A stretch of 42,619 nucleotides of DNA from Terriglobia bacterium (GTDB lineage Bacteria > Acidobacteriota > Terriglobia > Terriglobales > Acidobacteriaceae), in contig JAIQEY010000048.1 in NCBI GenBank assembly GCA_020073565.1, forward strand, positions 1 through 42,619. The letters are read 5' to 3'. How positions within the stretch are numbered: position 1 is the stretch's first letter; every line of letters starts with the position of its first letter. The notes below the pieces were generated by a model. The model was not told the origin of the DNA. It saw nothing but the letters and a program-made list of their open reading frames with translations, and searched no databases. Of the stretch, positions 33,145-41,146 are shown one piece after another. The translations under genes and the position numbers were made by a program.

Positions 33145-33211
33145 GTCATCCTGAGCGGAACTGGACGATGAGCGAAGCGAGTCGTCCTGCGGAGTCGAAG
33201 GACCCCTACTC
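33145..33211. repeat. 67-base dispersed repeat (TCATCCTGAGCGGA family), copy B
   Basis: Four mismatches to 13241-13307. The surrounding 33055-33257 block begins ACCGCAGAGAACGCAGGG and ends with a related inverted sequence (CTCTGCGGTAAAG), so the 67-mer may be the core of a 200-base element. It separates the hydantoinase gene from the protease gene. Confidence 0.85.
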
Positions 33212-33310
33212 CGATGAGATACCGGATTTCCGCTGCGAACTCGGCGCCCTCTGCGGTAAAGCGCACTTTTCGTTAGAATTCCTATTGGTACCCTTAGGGA
33301 GTAACCACCG

Positions 33311-34450
33311 ATGAAATTCCTGCGCCCGTTTCTTTTCGCGCTAATTCTGGCTGCTGCCTTCTTCTACTTCACCACCTACCGCCACGGCCGTCTGCCATCC
33401 ACCAACTGGATCAGTCGTCCCCAGCAAGTCGAAATCACGGAAGCCGCCGGCGGTGAGTCACTCGACTCCGAAGAGCAGAACAACGTTGCGGTCTATCGCA
33501 AGAACATCGGGGCGGTCGTCAACATCACCTCGCGCGTCATGACCCTCGACTTCTTTTACGGCCTGGTCCCCCAGGAAGGCCAGGGTTCCGGCTTCGTCAT
33601 TGACAAAGAAGGACACATCCTCACCAACTATCACGTCATCGCGGATGCACGCGAAGTCTGGGTCACGCTCCACAACCGCAAGAAATACAAGGCCACCATT
33701 GTAGGCACCGATCGCGCGCATGACTTGGCGGTAGTCCAGATAAAAGCCACCAACCTGCAGCCGATGACGCTCGGCGACTCCACCAACCTTCAAGTCGGCC
33801 AGAAAGTCTACGCGATTGGCAATCCCTTCGGACTTGCGGGCACTCTCACCCGCGGCATCGTCAGCTCCATCCGCCAGGTGTCTGAGCCCGATGGCATGGT
33901 GATCGAAGAAGCCATCCAGACCGACGCCGCCATCAATCCCGGCAACTCCGGTGGCCCGCTCCTCAACTGGCACGGCGAAGTCATCGGCATCAACACCATG
34001 ATCGCCTCCAGCGTTGGTCAAAGCGCCGGCATCGGATTCGCGATCCCCATCAACACGGCCAAAGCCGTGCTCAACGACCTGGTCACTCTCGGGCGAGTGC
34101 GCCGTCCCGCGCTCGGTGTCCGCACCATTCCCATCGATCCCGAACTGGCTCAAGAAATGGGCCTCGCGGCAGACTACGGCCTGCTGATCGTGCAGGCCGT
34201 CCAGGGAGGCGCCGCCGACCGAGCCGGCCTGCGCGGCGGAAGCGAGCGCGCCTATCTCGGCAACACACCCATCATGGTAGGAGGAGACCTGATCGTAGCC
34301 ATGGACGGAGAAAAAATCGAAAGCCAGCAGAACTTGGCCCAGGCCATGAACAAACACCGAGCCGGCGACACCGTCACGGTAACGATCTACCGCGGCAAGA
34401 AAAAGATGGACGTAAGCGTAACCCTGGCCGAAGCCAGAGAACAGGTGTAG
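33311..34450 (+). CDS. HtrA/DegP-like serine protease with PDZ domain
   Basis: A 379-residue envelope protease. One N-terminal membrane anchor (about 5-19) is followed by a trypsin-like domain with H108 (LTNYHVIADA), D138 (DRAHDLAVVQI) and S213 (NPGNSGGPLLN), so the triad is complete, and by one PDZ domain (about 280-375, with GGDLIVAMDGEKIES). This is the DegS/HtrA layout for periplasmic protein quality control. The ATG at 33311 has AGGGAG 11 bases upstream. It is monocistronic; a GTAGCG-headed palindrome starts on the base after its stop. Confidence 0.95.
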   Translation: MKFLRPFLFALILAAAFFYFTTYRHGRLPSTNWISRPQQVEITEAAGGESLDSEEQNNVAVYRKNIGAVVNITSRVMTLDFFYGLVPQEGQGSGFVIDKEGHILTNYHVIADAREVWVTLHNRKKYKATIVGTDRAHDLAVVQIKATNLQPMTLGDSTNLQVGQKVYAIGNPFGLAGTLTRGIVSSIRQVSEPDGMVIEEAIQTDAAINPGNSGGPLLNWHGEVIGINTMIASSVGQSAGIGFAIPINTAKAVLNDLVTLGRVRRPALGVRTIPIDPELAQEMGLAADYGLLIVQAVQGGAADRAGLRGGSERAYLGNTPIMVGGDLIVAMDGEKIESQQNLAQAMNKHRAGDTVTVTIYRGKKKMDVSVTLAEAREQV

Positions 34451-34475
34451 GTAGCGCCGGCGCCCCGCCGGCAAC
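34451..34475. repeat. GTAGCG-headed short repeat after the protease gene
   Basis: Begins on the first base after the stop codon with GTAGCGCCGGCGCC and ends CCCGCCGGCAAC, the same tail as the element at 16136. GCCGGCG and CGCCGGC give it internal symmetry. Confidence 0.65.
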
Positions 34476-34613
34476 ATGGCATGTGTAGTCCGGGCACTCC
34501 TGACCGCCCAACTTGTGACGATGAAGCGCCGGGCGTTTGGATCGCAGGGACTGGTCCTTCAACTTCACCCATCGCTTGTTTTGAGTAACTGATGTGAACT
34601 ACTATTCCGGGCG

Positions 34614-35741
34614 ATGTACATCCAAGACCTCGCCAAAGAATATCTGACGAAAACCGACGAAGAACTGCTTCAATTGGCGGCGAATTCAGAACAGTTGACA
34701 TCCGATGCCAACACTGCTCTGACAAACGAATTGGCAAAGCGTCGAGTCAATGTTGCGGAGCGTGTGAAGGTTTTTCGGGACGAAGAAAAGAAGCGCAGAG
34801 ATGAACCCCTAGCGAACCGCGGCGCACAGCCACCGTCCGACTCGCACCGGGTCGGCCCATTTGTGACAGAAGTTCTCCACGTGTATCACAATCAGTTCTG
34901 GCTTTTCGTTAAACTCATCGCTCCAGCCGTTATCGTCGGCTACATAGCGGTCGTCATAGGTCGCCATGAGGTTCAGGAAATCGCGCGGCACCTTCCTCGC
35001 GGGGTAGAAGCACTTGAGCACAAGACCGAGATGGTCGAGATGTTCCTTGTAAACCAAATTGAATATCTTGTCAGCTGGCTCGCGTTTTGTATTTCTTTTG
35101 GCGCGATTTGCTCAGCCGTACAGCAGATCGAAACAGGGATGACCCCGTCATTTCAAAATTCCTTCGCCGCAGTTCGGCAAAAGACGAGATCCTTCCTGCG
35201 CCTTTCCCTGCTGTTGTACTTCATACTCCTTCCGGCGGTGGTGGCCGCTTCACTGCTGTTCTGGGGCGTTGTCTGGTTCGCACGTCAACGTCATGTTCAC
35301 CTGAGCCATTTCACAATTCAGTTGGTCAGCTTCACCATAATTGGGTTGGCGTTGCTTGTTTTCTCCCGGTTTGGGCTCGCGATGCCCGCTTTCATCTTGG
35401 ACAGTTGCGGAGTCGCGCAGGCAATGTTCCGTAGCGACGAACTCACTGAAAACAAGTGGCTCACCCTTGCTGCTCTTTTGGCTAAGTCACTAGTTGGGGG
35501 CTACGTTGCTGGTATGTGTCCTTTTTGGGTGGCTTCTTGGATTCCAGCTAGCGTTTCACTGCCTGTGTGGTTCCCGTGGGTCTTGAGAGTCGCGTCGGTT
35601 GCCGCAGTCATAGTGGTTGAACCTCCGATGTTCATCGGTTTCGCCCTGCTTTACATAAGAATGTCAGCGACCTCAAGCGAAACAATCGCTCCCTGGCGCG
35701 GCGTCCCCGTTTCACCACCACCTCCCTCATTTACAACATGA
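34614..35741 (+). CDS. Hypothetical membrane protein
   Basis: A 375-residue protein that I do not recognise. Residues 1-70 are soluble and helical (MYIQDLAKEYLTKTDEELLQ, then a Lys/Glu/Arg-rich stretch), followed by about five or six membrane helices (about 95-118, 150-172, 196-225, 235-262, 285-310, 325-350). The N-terminal part resembles short repeat segments found before membrane domains, but this is not diagnostic. Its base composition looks poorer in GC than neighbouring genes (many ttt/att/aaa codons), which may point to transfer. It follows the HtrA-like gene and the short palindrome. Start at 34614 without a clear Shine-Dalgarno. Confidence 0.7.
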   Translation: MYIQDLAKEYLTKTDEELLQLAANSEQLTSDANTALTNELAKRRVNVAERVKVFRDEEKKRRDEPLANRGAQPPSDSHRVGPFVTEVLHVYHNQFWLFVKLIAPAVIVGYIAVVIGRHEVQEIARHLPRGVEALEHKTEMVEMFLVNQIEYLVSWLAFCISFGAICSAVQQIETGMTPSFQNSFAAVRQKTRSFLRLSLLLYFILLPAVVAASLLFWGVVWFARQRHVHLSHFTIQLVSFTIIGLALLVFSRFGLAMPAFILDSCGVAQAMFRSDELTENKWLTLAALLAKSLVGGYVAGMCPFWVASWIPASVSLPVWFPWVLRVASVAAVIVVEPPMFIGFALLYIRMSATSSETIAPWRGVPVSPPPPSFTT

Positions 35742-35881
35742 GTTCCGCCCCAAACTGTCGTATCCTATCCCCCAGCCTATGACCGCCGTCCGCTAACCCG
35801 CCCTCCGCTCCCCTGGCGACACTGCGCCCGATGTGTCCGCCCGCGCCACGCGTCCCTCTCAACCACGAAAGGATCACTGCA

Positions 35882-36706
35882 ATGCAATTCGTAGATCGGG
35901 CTCTCGCCCGCCGTTTTGAATCCGCGGAAGAAATGCCGCAAGTGCACCACGCCCACGCCGACCAGAAGATGGGCCCACACATCGGCTCCGCCGTCGAGCC
36001 CATCGCCGGAGGCCACATGATCTTCGCCGGCCTGGGTTCGCCCATCGGACGCGCGGTAGGCATGGGCTTCGAAGCTCCCGTCACCGAAGCCGACTTTGAT
36101 CAACTCGAAACTTTCTACTACTCCCGCAAAGCCCCCGCCCAGCTCGACTATTGTCCCCTCACCGACCCGAGCCTGCTCGAAATCGCCCGCAAGCGCGGCT
36201 ACACCATCGCCGAACTCAACAACGTCCTAGCCCGCAAACTCGATCCCGCCGAAACCTTCCCGCCCACCCCAGCAGGTTTCACCATCCGTCCTGGCCGACC
36301 CGAAGAAGCACTGGCGTTCAGCGCCATCGTCCGCGAGAGCTTCTTCCCCGACGGCGGCGAGCCGGCAGGTTTCGACGAGATGCTAGCCCCCATGTTCGCC
36401 TTCCCCGGAGCCCTCGCCTTCGTCGCCGAAGCCGATGCGAAACTCGCAGCCACCGCCGCCGGCCTCATCATCCCCGACCACAAAATTGTCGCCCTGTTCG
36501 GGGCCGGAACACTCAAGCCATATCGAGGTCGAGGACTACAGACCGCCCTGCTCCAAACCAGACTGCAAGTCGCGGCCCAAGCCGGATGCGAATACGCCGT
36601 CATCGTCACCCAAGGCGGCACCACGTCAATGCGCAACGCCGAGCGTCTAGGTTTCACCGTCGCCTACAGCAAAGCAACCCTGATCAAAGAGCCACCGGCG
36701 GTTTGA
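35882..36706 (+). CDS. GNAT-family acetyltransferase
   Basis: A 274-residue protein with a C-terminal GNAT domain (about 140-272). The acetyl-CoA-binding motif A is visible in TLKPYRGRGLQTALLQTRL, followed by the ATSMRNAERLGF-type beta-helix that closes the fold (GGTTSMRNAERLGFTVAYSK). The N-terminal 130 residues (MQFVDRALARRFESAEEMPQ) are also GNAT-like in layout but lack a clear motif A, so it may be a double-GNAT protein. The substrate is unknown. ATG 35882 follows AAAGGA; an upstream in-frame start at 35831 is rejected. It converges with the TPR gene. Confidence 0.85.
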   Translation: MQFVDRALARRFESAEEMPQVHHAHADQKMGPHIGSAVEPIAGGHMIFAGLGSPIGRAVGMGFEAPVTEADFDQLETFYYSRKAPAQLDYCPLTDPSLLEIARKRGYTIAELNNVLARKLDPAETFPPTPAGFTIRPGRPEEALAFSAIVRESFFPDGGEPAGFDEMLAPMFAFPGALAFVAEADAKLAATAAGLIIPDHKIVALFGAGTLKPYRGRGLQTALLQTRLQVAAQAGCEYAVIVTQGGTTSMRNAERLGFTVAYSKATLIKEPPAV

Positions 36707-36724
36707 CGCCATGGCGGCAGCCCC

Positions 36725-38338
36725 TCACTTCGACGCCACCACCGCCTGTTTCGCCTTCGCCAGTTCAGGACGATGCGACGCCGATCCCTCGCAACTCTTC
36801 ACCAGCAACGCGTAGTACTCCTCCGCCTGCAAGGGTTGTCCAGCCATCCCCGCCGCCCGCGCCGCCCCGTACAATCCATCAAAGCGCTTGGGATTGAACT
36901 TCAGATCTCTCTGATATTCCGCCAGCGCCTGCTCCGGGCGCTTCAGCTCCACCAGCATGTCAGCCAACATCTCCCGCGCCGGCATCGAAGTCTGTTCTTC
37001 GCCGACCGCATCCTCATGATCCGCAATCTTGCCTAGTGCCGCGATCGCTTCCTCGTCCCGGCCCTCCGCATACGCCACCCAGGCCAGACCCTCCTGCCGC
37101 AGCAAGTCAACCCACTCCGCCGCATAGTACCTACCCTTCTGCGCCAGCAGGCCATTGTGGATCGCGTCCAATTCCGCCAGATTCTTCTTCGCCTCGCTGA
37201 GTTTTCCGCCTCGCGCGTTCCCGATTGCCCGCGCCCAGTACGTGTACGCGCGGTCGCCCGGTTCTGCGTTCGCAATCTCCGGCAGGGCCCCAGCCTCAGA
37301 CCAGCGGTGCAGTTCCATGGCATACATCGCTGGAAATTTTGACATCGCAAATGCCTGCATGTCGCGCTCCATGCCTGCCATGCGGATCGCCGGCATGGCC
37401 TTCGCTTCGTCCATTACTAGTTGCGCGTCCGCCTCGCGCCCGCTCTGCAGGTACGCATAGATCATGAAATCCATGGCATGGAACTGGTGCCATTCGCCGC
37501 CCATGTGCATCGCCGACATCTTGCGCGTGGCGTCAACCGAAGCCTGGTTCGACCGGATGGAATCCGGCCAGTCCCCAACCCGCGCAAAGATATGCGATGG
37601 CATGTGCAGCGCGTGCGGAGCCGCCGGAGCCACCTGCGCATAGCGCCGGGCCGCCGGTAGTCCAAGCTCCGCCAACTGCGGCTTGTCGTAAGTGTGGATC
37701 AAGTAGTGCGCAATTCCCGGATGATTCGGTTCCACGTCAAACAGTTTCCCGAGGATCGCTCCTGCCTTCCTGCGATTGGCAAACGTGGTATCCTCGTCCG
37801 GCTCCGACGCCAGCAGCGAGAGCGCATAAAACGCCGCCGCTTCGTGATCGTCCGGATACTTCTGATACACCTCAGCCATCGCCTCCGAGTACGCCTTCGC
37901 CCTCGCCTCGTGTTCCAGGTCCCGGCTGTTTGAATAAAACGCCTTGAGTGCGTCGATGTAGTCGCGCTCGCGTTCGGTCTTCGCCTTCGCCTTATCGGCG
38001 TTCTTCAACTCCCCTTTCGCCCGTTCGATGGTCGCCTCTTTCGGATGATCCCAGAGCTGATGCCAAAGGCTCATCGCCTCGCCCCAGTACGCCATCGCAC
38101 ACTTCGGGTCCTGCTGCGCGACACCGGAGAAGGTTTTCTCCGCCTCTTCGTACCAGAATGAATGCAGCAACGCCACACCCTTCTCGAAAGTCTTCTGCGC
38201 CTCCGGAGTGCACGACACGGGAAAATGCACTGTGCCCACTTGCTCCTGGGTCAGTTCTTCATGATGATGACTCTCATCCGCCACCGCAACGCAGGAAAGG
38301 CCCGCGACCATCCACAGAATCCATGTGAGCCTGCTCAT
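36725..38338 (-). CDS. Secreted TPR-repeat protein
   Basis: A 537-residue protein with a signal peptide (about 1-20, LTWILWMVAGLSCVAVA) and many tetratricopeptide-type helices: VALLHSFWYEEAEKTFSGVA, AMAYWGEAMSLWHQLWD, later EAAAFYALSLLA, GIAHYLIHTYDKP and RFDGLYGAARAAGMAGQPLQ. A His-rich patch (ESHHHEE) follows the signal peptide. TPR proteins of this kind act as scaffolds in the periplasm; no enzyme motif is visible. The start codon at 38338 fits the signal peptide. Function is otherwise unknown. Confidence 0.85.
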   Translation of the reverse strand: MSRLTWILWMVAGLSCVAVADESHHHEELTQEQVGTVHFPVSCTPEAQKTFEKGVALLHSFWYEEAEKTFSGVAQQDPKCAMAYWGEAMSLWHQLWDHPKEATIERAKGELKNADKAKAKTERERDYIDALKAFYSNSRDLEHEARAKAYSEAMAEVYQKYPDDHEAAAFYALSLLASEPDEDTTFANRRKAGAILGKLFDVEPNHPGIAHYLIHTYDKPQLAELGLPAARRYAQVAPAAPHALHMPSHIFARVGDWPDSIRSNQASVDATRKMSAMHMGGEWHQFHAMDFMIYAYLQSGREADAQLVMDEAKAMPAIRMAGMERDMQAFAMSKFPAMYAMELHRWSEAGALPEIANAEPGDRAYTYWARAIGNARGGKLSEAKKNLAELDAIHNGLLAQKGRYYAAEWVDLLRQEGLAWVAYAEGRDEEAIAALGKIADHEDAVGEEQTSMPAREMLADMLVELKRPEQALAEYQRDLKFNPKRFDGLYGAARAAGMAGQPLQAEEYYALLVKSCEGSASHRPELAKAKQAVVASK

Positions 38339-38401
38339 ACTGAATACCCCACTGACGGGCAGTCTAGTGGGGGCGGTTGGATGGGGTCAAGCGTTTGGCG
38401 G

Positions 38402-38431
38402 GGTGAGAACACAACGGGATGGAATATGCAC
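38402..38431. repeat. 30-base direct repeat, first copy
   Basis: GGTGAGAACACAAC-GG-GATGGAATATGCAC; the second copy at 38475-38504 differs at three positions and starts 73 bases later. Confidence 0.75.
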
Positions 38432-38474
38432 TTGGCGAGATAGTAAACATCAGCGTCACCATCACGGGATGTTT

Positions 38475-38504
38475 GGTGAGAACACAACAAGATGGAATAA
38501 GCAC
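38475..38504. repeat. 30-base direct repeat, second copy
   Basis: Copy of 38402-38431. Its end runs into a hairpin: AAGCACCC (38499-38506) pairs with GGGTGCTT (38513-38520) around a six-base loop. Confidence 0.75.
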
Positions 38505-38684
38505 CCCCAGCCGGGTGCTTCCGCTATTTCTACTTCCGAGTACTAATCTCGTGATGAAGGACTACTTCCGGATTTCCGGAAATAGCCGCAGGGACGATCT
38601 GTTCATGATCAGTGCCGCCCAGCCCGCCCGCACCACCCCAGCACCCGCGCCCCCTCTAGCCCGCGTCCCTGGCCCCGCCGAACC

Positions 38685-39686
38685 TTAAATGCCCCCAGCC
38701 AAATTCTTCTTGGAGACTACAAGCGGGCTCAAGCAAATCGGGCACTCCCCGCGCCAAAATCTGCTGTAGGCGGCCGTGCTTGTAAACGAAGGTTCCCGGA
38801 CTCTCTTGTTACACCGGGGGCACCATGCGCTATCCATGAGCCTTCTGCCATCATGATCCAGGGTATCACCACTGGTGACGCACGCTCTTGCGGCCGCTAG
38901 CGCTCCGCAGGGATCTCCCTCCTGCAGTCGCTTGACCGCTGTTTGATAGAATGCGGCTGCAGTTGCTGACCAGTCAGGTGTTTCGCGGGGCCGTTCAACA
39001 ACCTTCCCTTCTACGGTTCGGGGTTTCACTGCTGCGCGCTTGCGCTCTTCTTCCGCTTTTGCCTGCGCCTCAGCTTCCTGTTGCGCTTCCGCCCTTTGCC
39101 GCGCTTCCTCTGCCTCCTGTTGCGCTCTACGCTCCGCCTCCGCTCTTGCCCGTGCCTCAGCCTCCTGCTGTGCCTTCTCCGCTTCCGCCGCCTGTCGCGC
39201 ACGCTCGGCTTCTTGCTGTTTTGCTTTACGTTCCGCTTCCGCTTTTGCCTGTGCGTCAGCTTCCTTTTGTGCCTTTTCTGCTTCGGACGTGGTCTCTACT
39301 CTCAGAGTTTTGAGCAATGCTTCGAGTCCATGGGCGTAGTCGGTTCTGAGGTCAACATGCTGAATACGACCAAGTCGCAAGGGGATGCTGCAATCTTGAT
39401 ACAGCACGGGGATGATGGTTTTATTCTCCTGCAACGCGAACGAGATTTCGTCGCGAACATTTCGGGAGTTGACCGAAGCGGGGGAAAGGATCAACAGAAT
39501 GCGGGGGGCTTCCTTCACTGCCTCTTCAACCGCCCGGTCCCATTCCATGCCGGGCTCGATATCGATCTGATCGAACCAGACATCGGCGCCTGCCGCTTTC
39601 AGGTCCCGGGCCAGCCGTGCAGCAAACTCGGAATCCTTGCGGGAGTAGCTGAAGAATGTTGCGCTTGTCGTCCCGGTCGTTGCCAT
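38685..39686 (-). CDS. TIR-domain protein with coiled coil and zinc ribbon
   Basis: A 333-residue protein in three parts. Residues about 8-130 form a TIR domain (FFSYSRKDSEFAARLARDLK, ADVWFDQIDIEPGMEW, LLILSPASVNSRNVRDEISF); a Glu (E48) sits where NAD-cleaving TIRs carry their catalytic Glu, but this needs checking. Residues about 135-235 are a long Ala/Glu/Lys/Arg coiled coil. The C-terminus has two CxxC pairs (CPRCNKRV, GECPICLSPL), a zinc-ribbon-like module. No signal peptide is present. ATG 39686 with AGGA upstream is preferred over a start 90 bases earlier. Bacterial TIR proteins often serve in phage defence by depleting NAD+, or as scaffold. It sits between repeats in an accessory-looking stretch. 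Confidence 0.85.
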   Translation of the reverse strand: MATTGTTSATFFSYSRKDSEFAARLARDLKAAGADVWFDQIDIEPGMEWDRAVEEAVKEAPRILLILSPASVNSRNVRDEISFALQENKTIIPVLYQDCSIPLRLGRIQHVDLRTDYAHGLEALLKTLRVETTSEAEKAQKEADAQAKAEAERKAKQQEAERARQAAEAEKAQQEAEARARAEAERRAQQEAEEARQRAEAQQEAEAQAKAEEERKRAAVKPRTVEGKVVERPRETPDWSATAAAFYQTAVKRLQEGDPCGALAAARACVTSGDTLDHDGRRLMDSAWCPRCNKRVREPSFTSTAAYSRFWRGECPICLSPLVVSKKNLAGGI

Positions 39687-39786
39687 CGGGAATTCCTGTT
39701 CTCGAAACGGTTGTGACGTGATTTCAACCGGGGAATTGCACTTCGGATGGCGTTCTTTGCCATCCAAGCGTGGCAAAGCTCCGGGG

Positions 39787-39844
39787 GGATTAATCCAGTT
39801 TAATCCTAGGCAAATGTCTGCTGGAATGCAGTGACTGCAGTCAC
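39787..39844. promoter_or_regulatory. Two palindromes upstream of the TIR gene
   Basis: GGATTAATCC (39787-39796) is a perfect 10-base palindrome, repeated in part as TTTAATCC eight bases on, and GTGACTGCAGTCAC (39831-39844) is a perfect 14-base palindrome. They lie 100-160 bases upstream of the TIR start and look like operator sites for dimeric repressors; no regulator gene is adjacent. Confidence 0.4.
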
Positions 39845-39951
39845 ATTCGCTGGGTTCTCAAGAGATGTCATGAATCATAGAGGCTGCGTGCGTGGAGCAT
39901 CTGCAGCGATCTTGGGTGCACTCTCTGGCCCCGCCGTGCGCGAAAGGATGC

Positions 39952-40689
39952 TTACCAAAGCTCAGCTAGCCCGAGCCTTTGTATTTCTGCGTCTCGGACG
40001 GCTAATCCGAAGGGCTCCCCGTTCCCGCGCTCTATGGCGGCTGCTACGGTTGACTGGAGCATCTTGATTCCGGCATCTCCGGCCAGGCGCGCGAGTCGTA
40101 TCGCTGCCGCTCTTGCTATCATTCGATAGTTGTGCTGCGTCAGTCTTTGTAACAAGTCGAGGTCGCCCTGCCTAGCGGCCCCAATCATCGCATGGGCAAC
40201 TATTCGCAAGTACAGGGCGCGGTTGTCTAGATGCTTCAAGGTCAACAAGTCCTTACGCGAGAATTTTGACCGCTCGTTACGAGAATCCTCCCAGAAGCCC
40301 TTCTTCCTTGAGATACGGAGAAGCTCGATTGGTAGCGATCTGCCTAGGTCCGTCATTCGTCTTTCGATCGCGTGTCCCATCTCTATCTGAAACCAATATC
40401 GAATGTCATGGTTGGCTCGTTCGACTCTCTTAATGACTTCCAGAATGTCCATGGAATTGCCCAAACGGACAAGAGTTAACACGAAGTATTGCGCTGAGGG
40501 CGTCAAACTGATCAATTGGAACGATTCACGCAGCAGTTTAAGATCACGCTTGGTAGCCGTCCTCAGCATGGCCACCGCCAGCGTTGAGGCTTTGTTCTCG
40601 TAAACAGCCCGTAACCGATGACCTGCTTGGCGGGTGGGCCACATTAACGGGGAGCATAGCCGCGCTTTCTCAGCCCGGACCTGAGACAA
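39952..40689 (-). CDS. Helical-repeat protein of unknown function, 5' end in a repeat
   Basis: A reading frame of up to 245 residues. The region from about residue 25 is helix-rich and HEAT-like (LRESFQLISLTPSAQYFVLT, LIGAARQGDLDLLQRLT, RMIARAAAIRLARLAGDAGI), with conserved-looking spacing. The first 22 codons (SQVRAEKARLCSPLMWPTRQ) are not ordinary protein: they are the translation of a 70-base duplicated DNA repeat (40628-40697). The frame has only a TTG there; an ATG lies at 40569 (MLRTATKRDLKL). So the true N-terminus is uncertain and may have been replaced. It is 265 bases upstream of the TIR gene on the same strand. Confidence 0.5.
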   Translation of the reverse strand: MSQVRAEKARLCSPLMWPTRQAGHRLRAVYENKASTLAVAMLRTATKRDLKLLRESFQLISLTPSAQYFVLTLVRLGNSMDILEVIKRVERANHDIRYWFQIEMGHAIERRMTDLGRSLPIELLRISRKKGFWEDSRNERSKFSRKDLLTLKHLDNRALYLRIVAHAMIGAARQGDLDLLQRLTQHNYRMIARAAAIRLARLAGDAGIKMLQSTVAAAIERGNGEPFGLAVRDAEIQRLGLAELW

Positions 40690-40697
40690 CTGGGGTG
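40628..40697. repeat. 70-base direct repeat, first copy
   Basis: TGGCGGGTGGGCCACATTAA..., ending CTGAGACAACTGGGGTG. The copy at 40781-40849 has only a few changes; the units start 153 bases apart. The 83 bases between hold a hairpin (GCCACT...AGTGGC). Confidence 0.85.
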
Positions 40698-41146
40698 CGC
40701 CACTGCTCGCCGTTCGAGAAGTGGCCTACCCGATGTTCCGCTCTTCCGACGCGGGCGGTCTGACCTTCATCGTCAGGATCTGGCGGGCTGGCCACATTAA
40801 CGGGGAGCATAGCCGCGCTTTCTCAGCCTGGACCTGAGACAACTGGGGGTGGGGGTGTAGCATTTTCCCCTCAGTGCGTAATACCCCGTCAAGCGTTTGG
40901 CGGGGTGGAAAACGGGGTAGAACAACGCCATGGCAACGATGGGATCGTTGGCGATAAATCGCCATCTCTAACAATCGGCGGTGTCAAGCGCTTTTCGAGC
41001 GGACGACGGCGTGCACTCGGAGAAGAGCGCCATTTCGCTCTCCTTGATGGGTTGCGCGTTCCAACCAAGGCTTGCTCGTAATCCGTCAAATTTTACAAAT
41101 CGGGTGTAGGACCGGGTGTAGAATGCGCTCATTCTGGGGGTGGCGC
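40690..41146. other. Intergenic region with a repeated element
   Basis: The gap upstream of the TPR gene holds the second 70-base repeat, the sequence CCCCGTCAAGCGTTTGGCGGGG (at 40884, two pieces joined by dyad symmetry) and a GGGTGTAG doublet before the TPR gene. A minus-strand frame at 40726-40974 is the repeat read in frame and is not accepted as a gene. Confidence 0.6.
40781..40849. repeat. 70-base direct repeat, second copy
   Basis: Starts TGGCGGGCTGGCCACATTAA. It is near-identical to 40628-40697 and would translate to the same SQVQAEKARLCSPLMWPARQ-type peptide on the minus strand. Confidence 0.85.

Larger units (their letters stand above)
38339..38684. other. Intergenic region with tandem repeats
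   Basis: This 346-base gap between two minus-strand genes holds a sequence beginning GTCAAGCGTTTGGCGGGGTG (38386-38405) that recurs at 40888-40907, a pair of 30-base direct repeats and a small hairpin. A plus-strand reading frame at 38419-38688 is made of these repeats and is not convincing as a gene. Confidence 0.6.

Noticed and set aside
38419..38688. Plus-strand 89-codon frame downstream of the TIR gene
   Set aside because: Consists of direct repeats and a proline-rich end; no ribosome-binding site.
40726..40974. Minus-strand 82-codon frame
   Set aside because: Composed of the 70-base repeat and flanking low-information sequence; no signal of coding.
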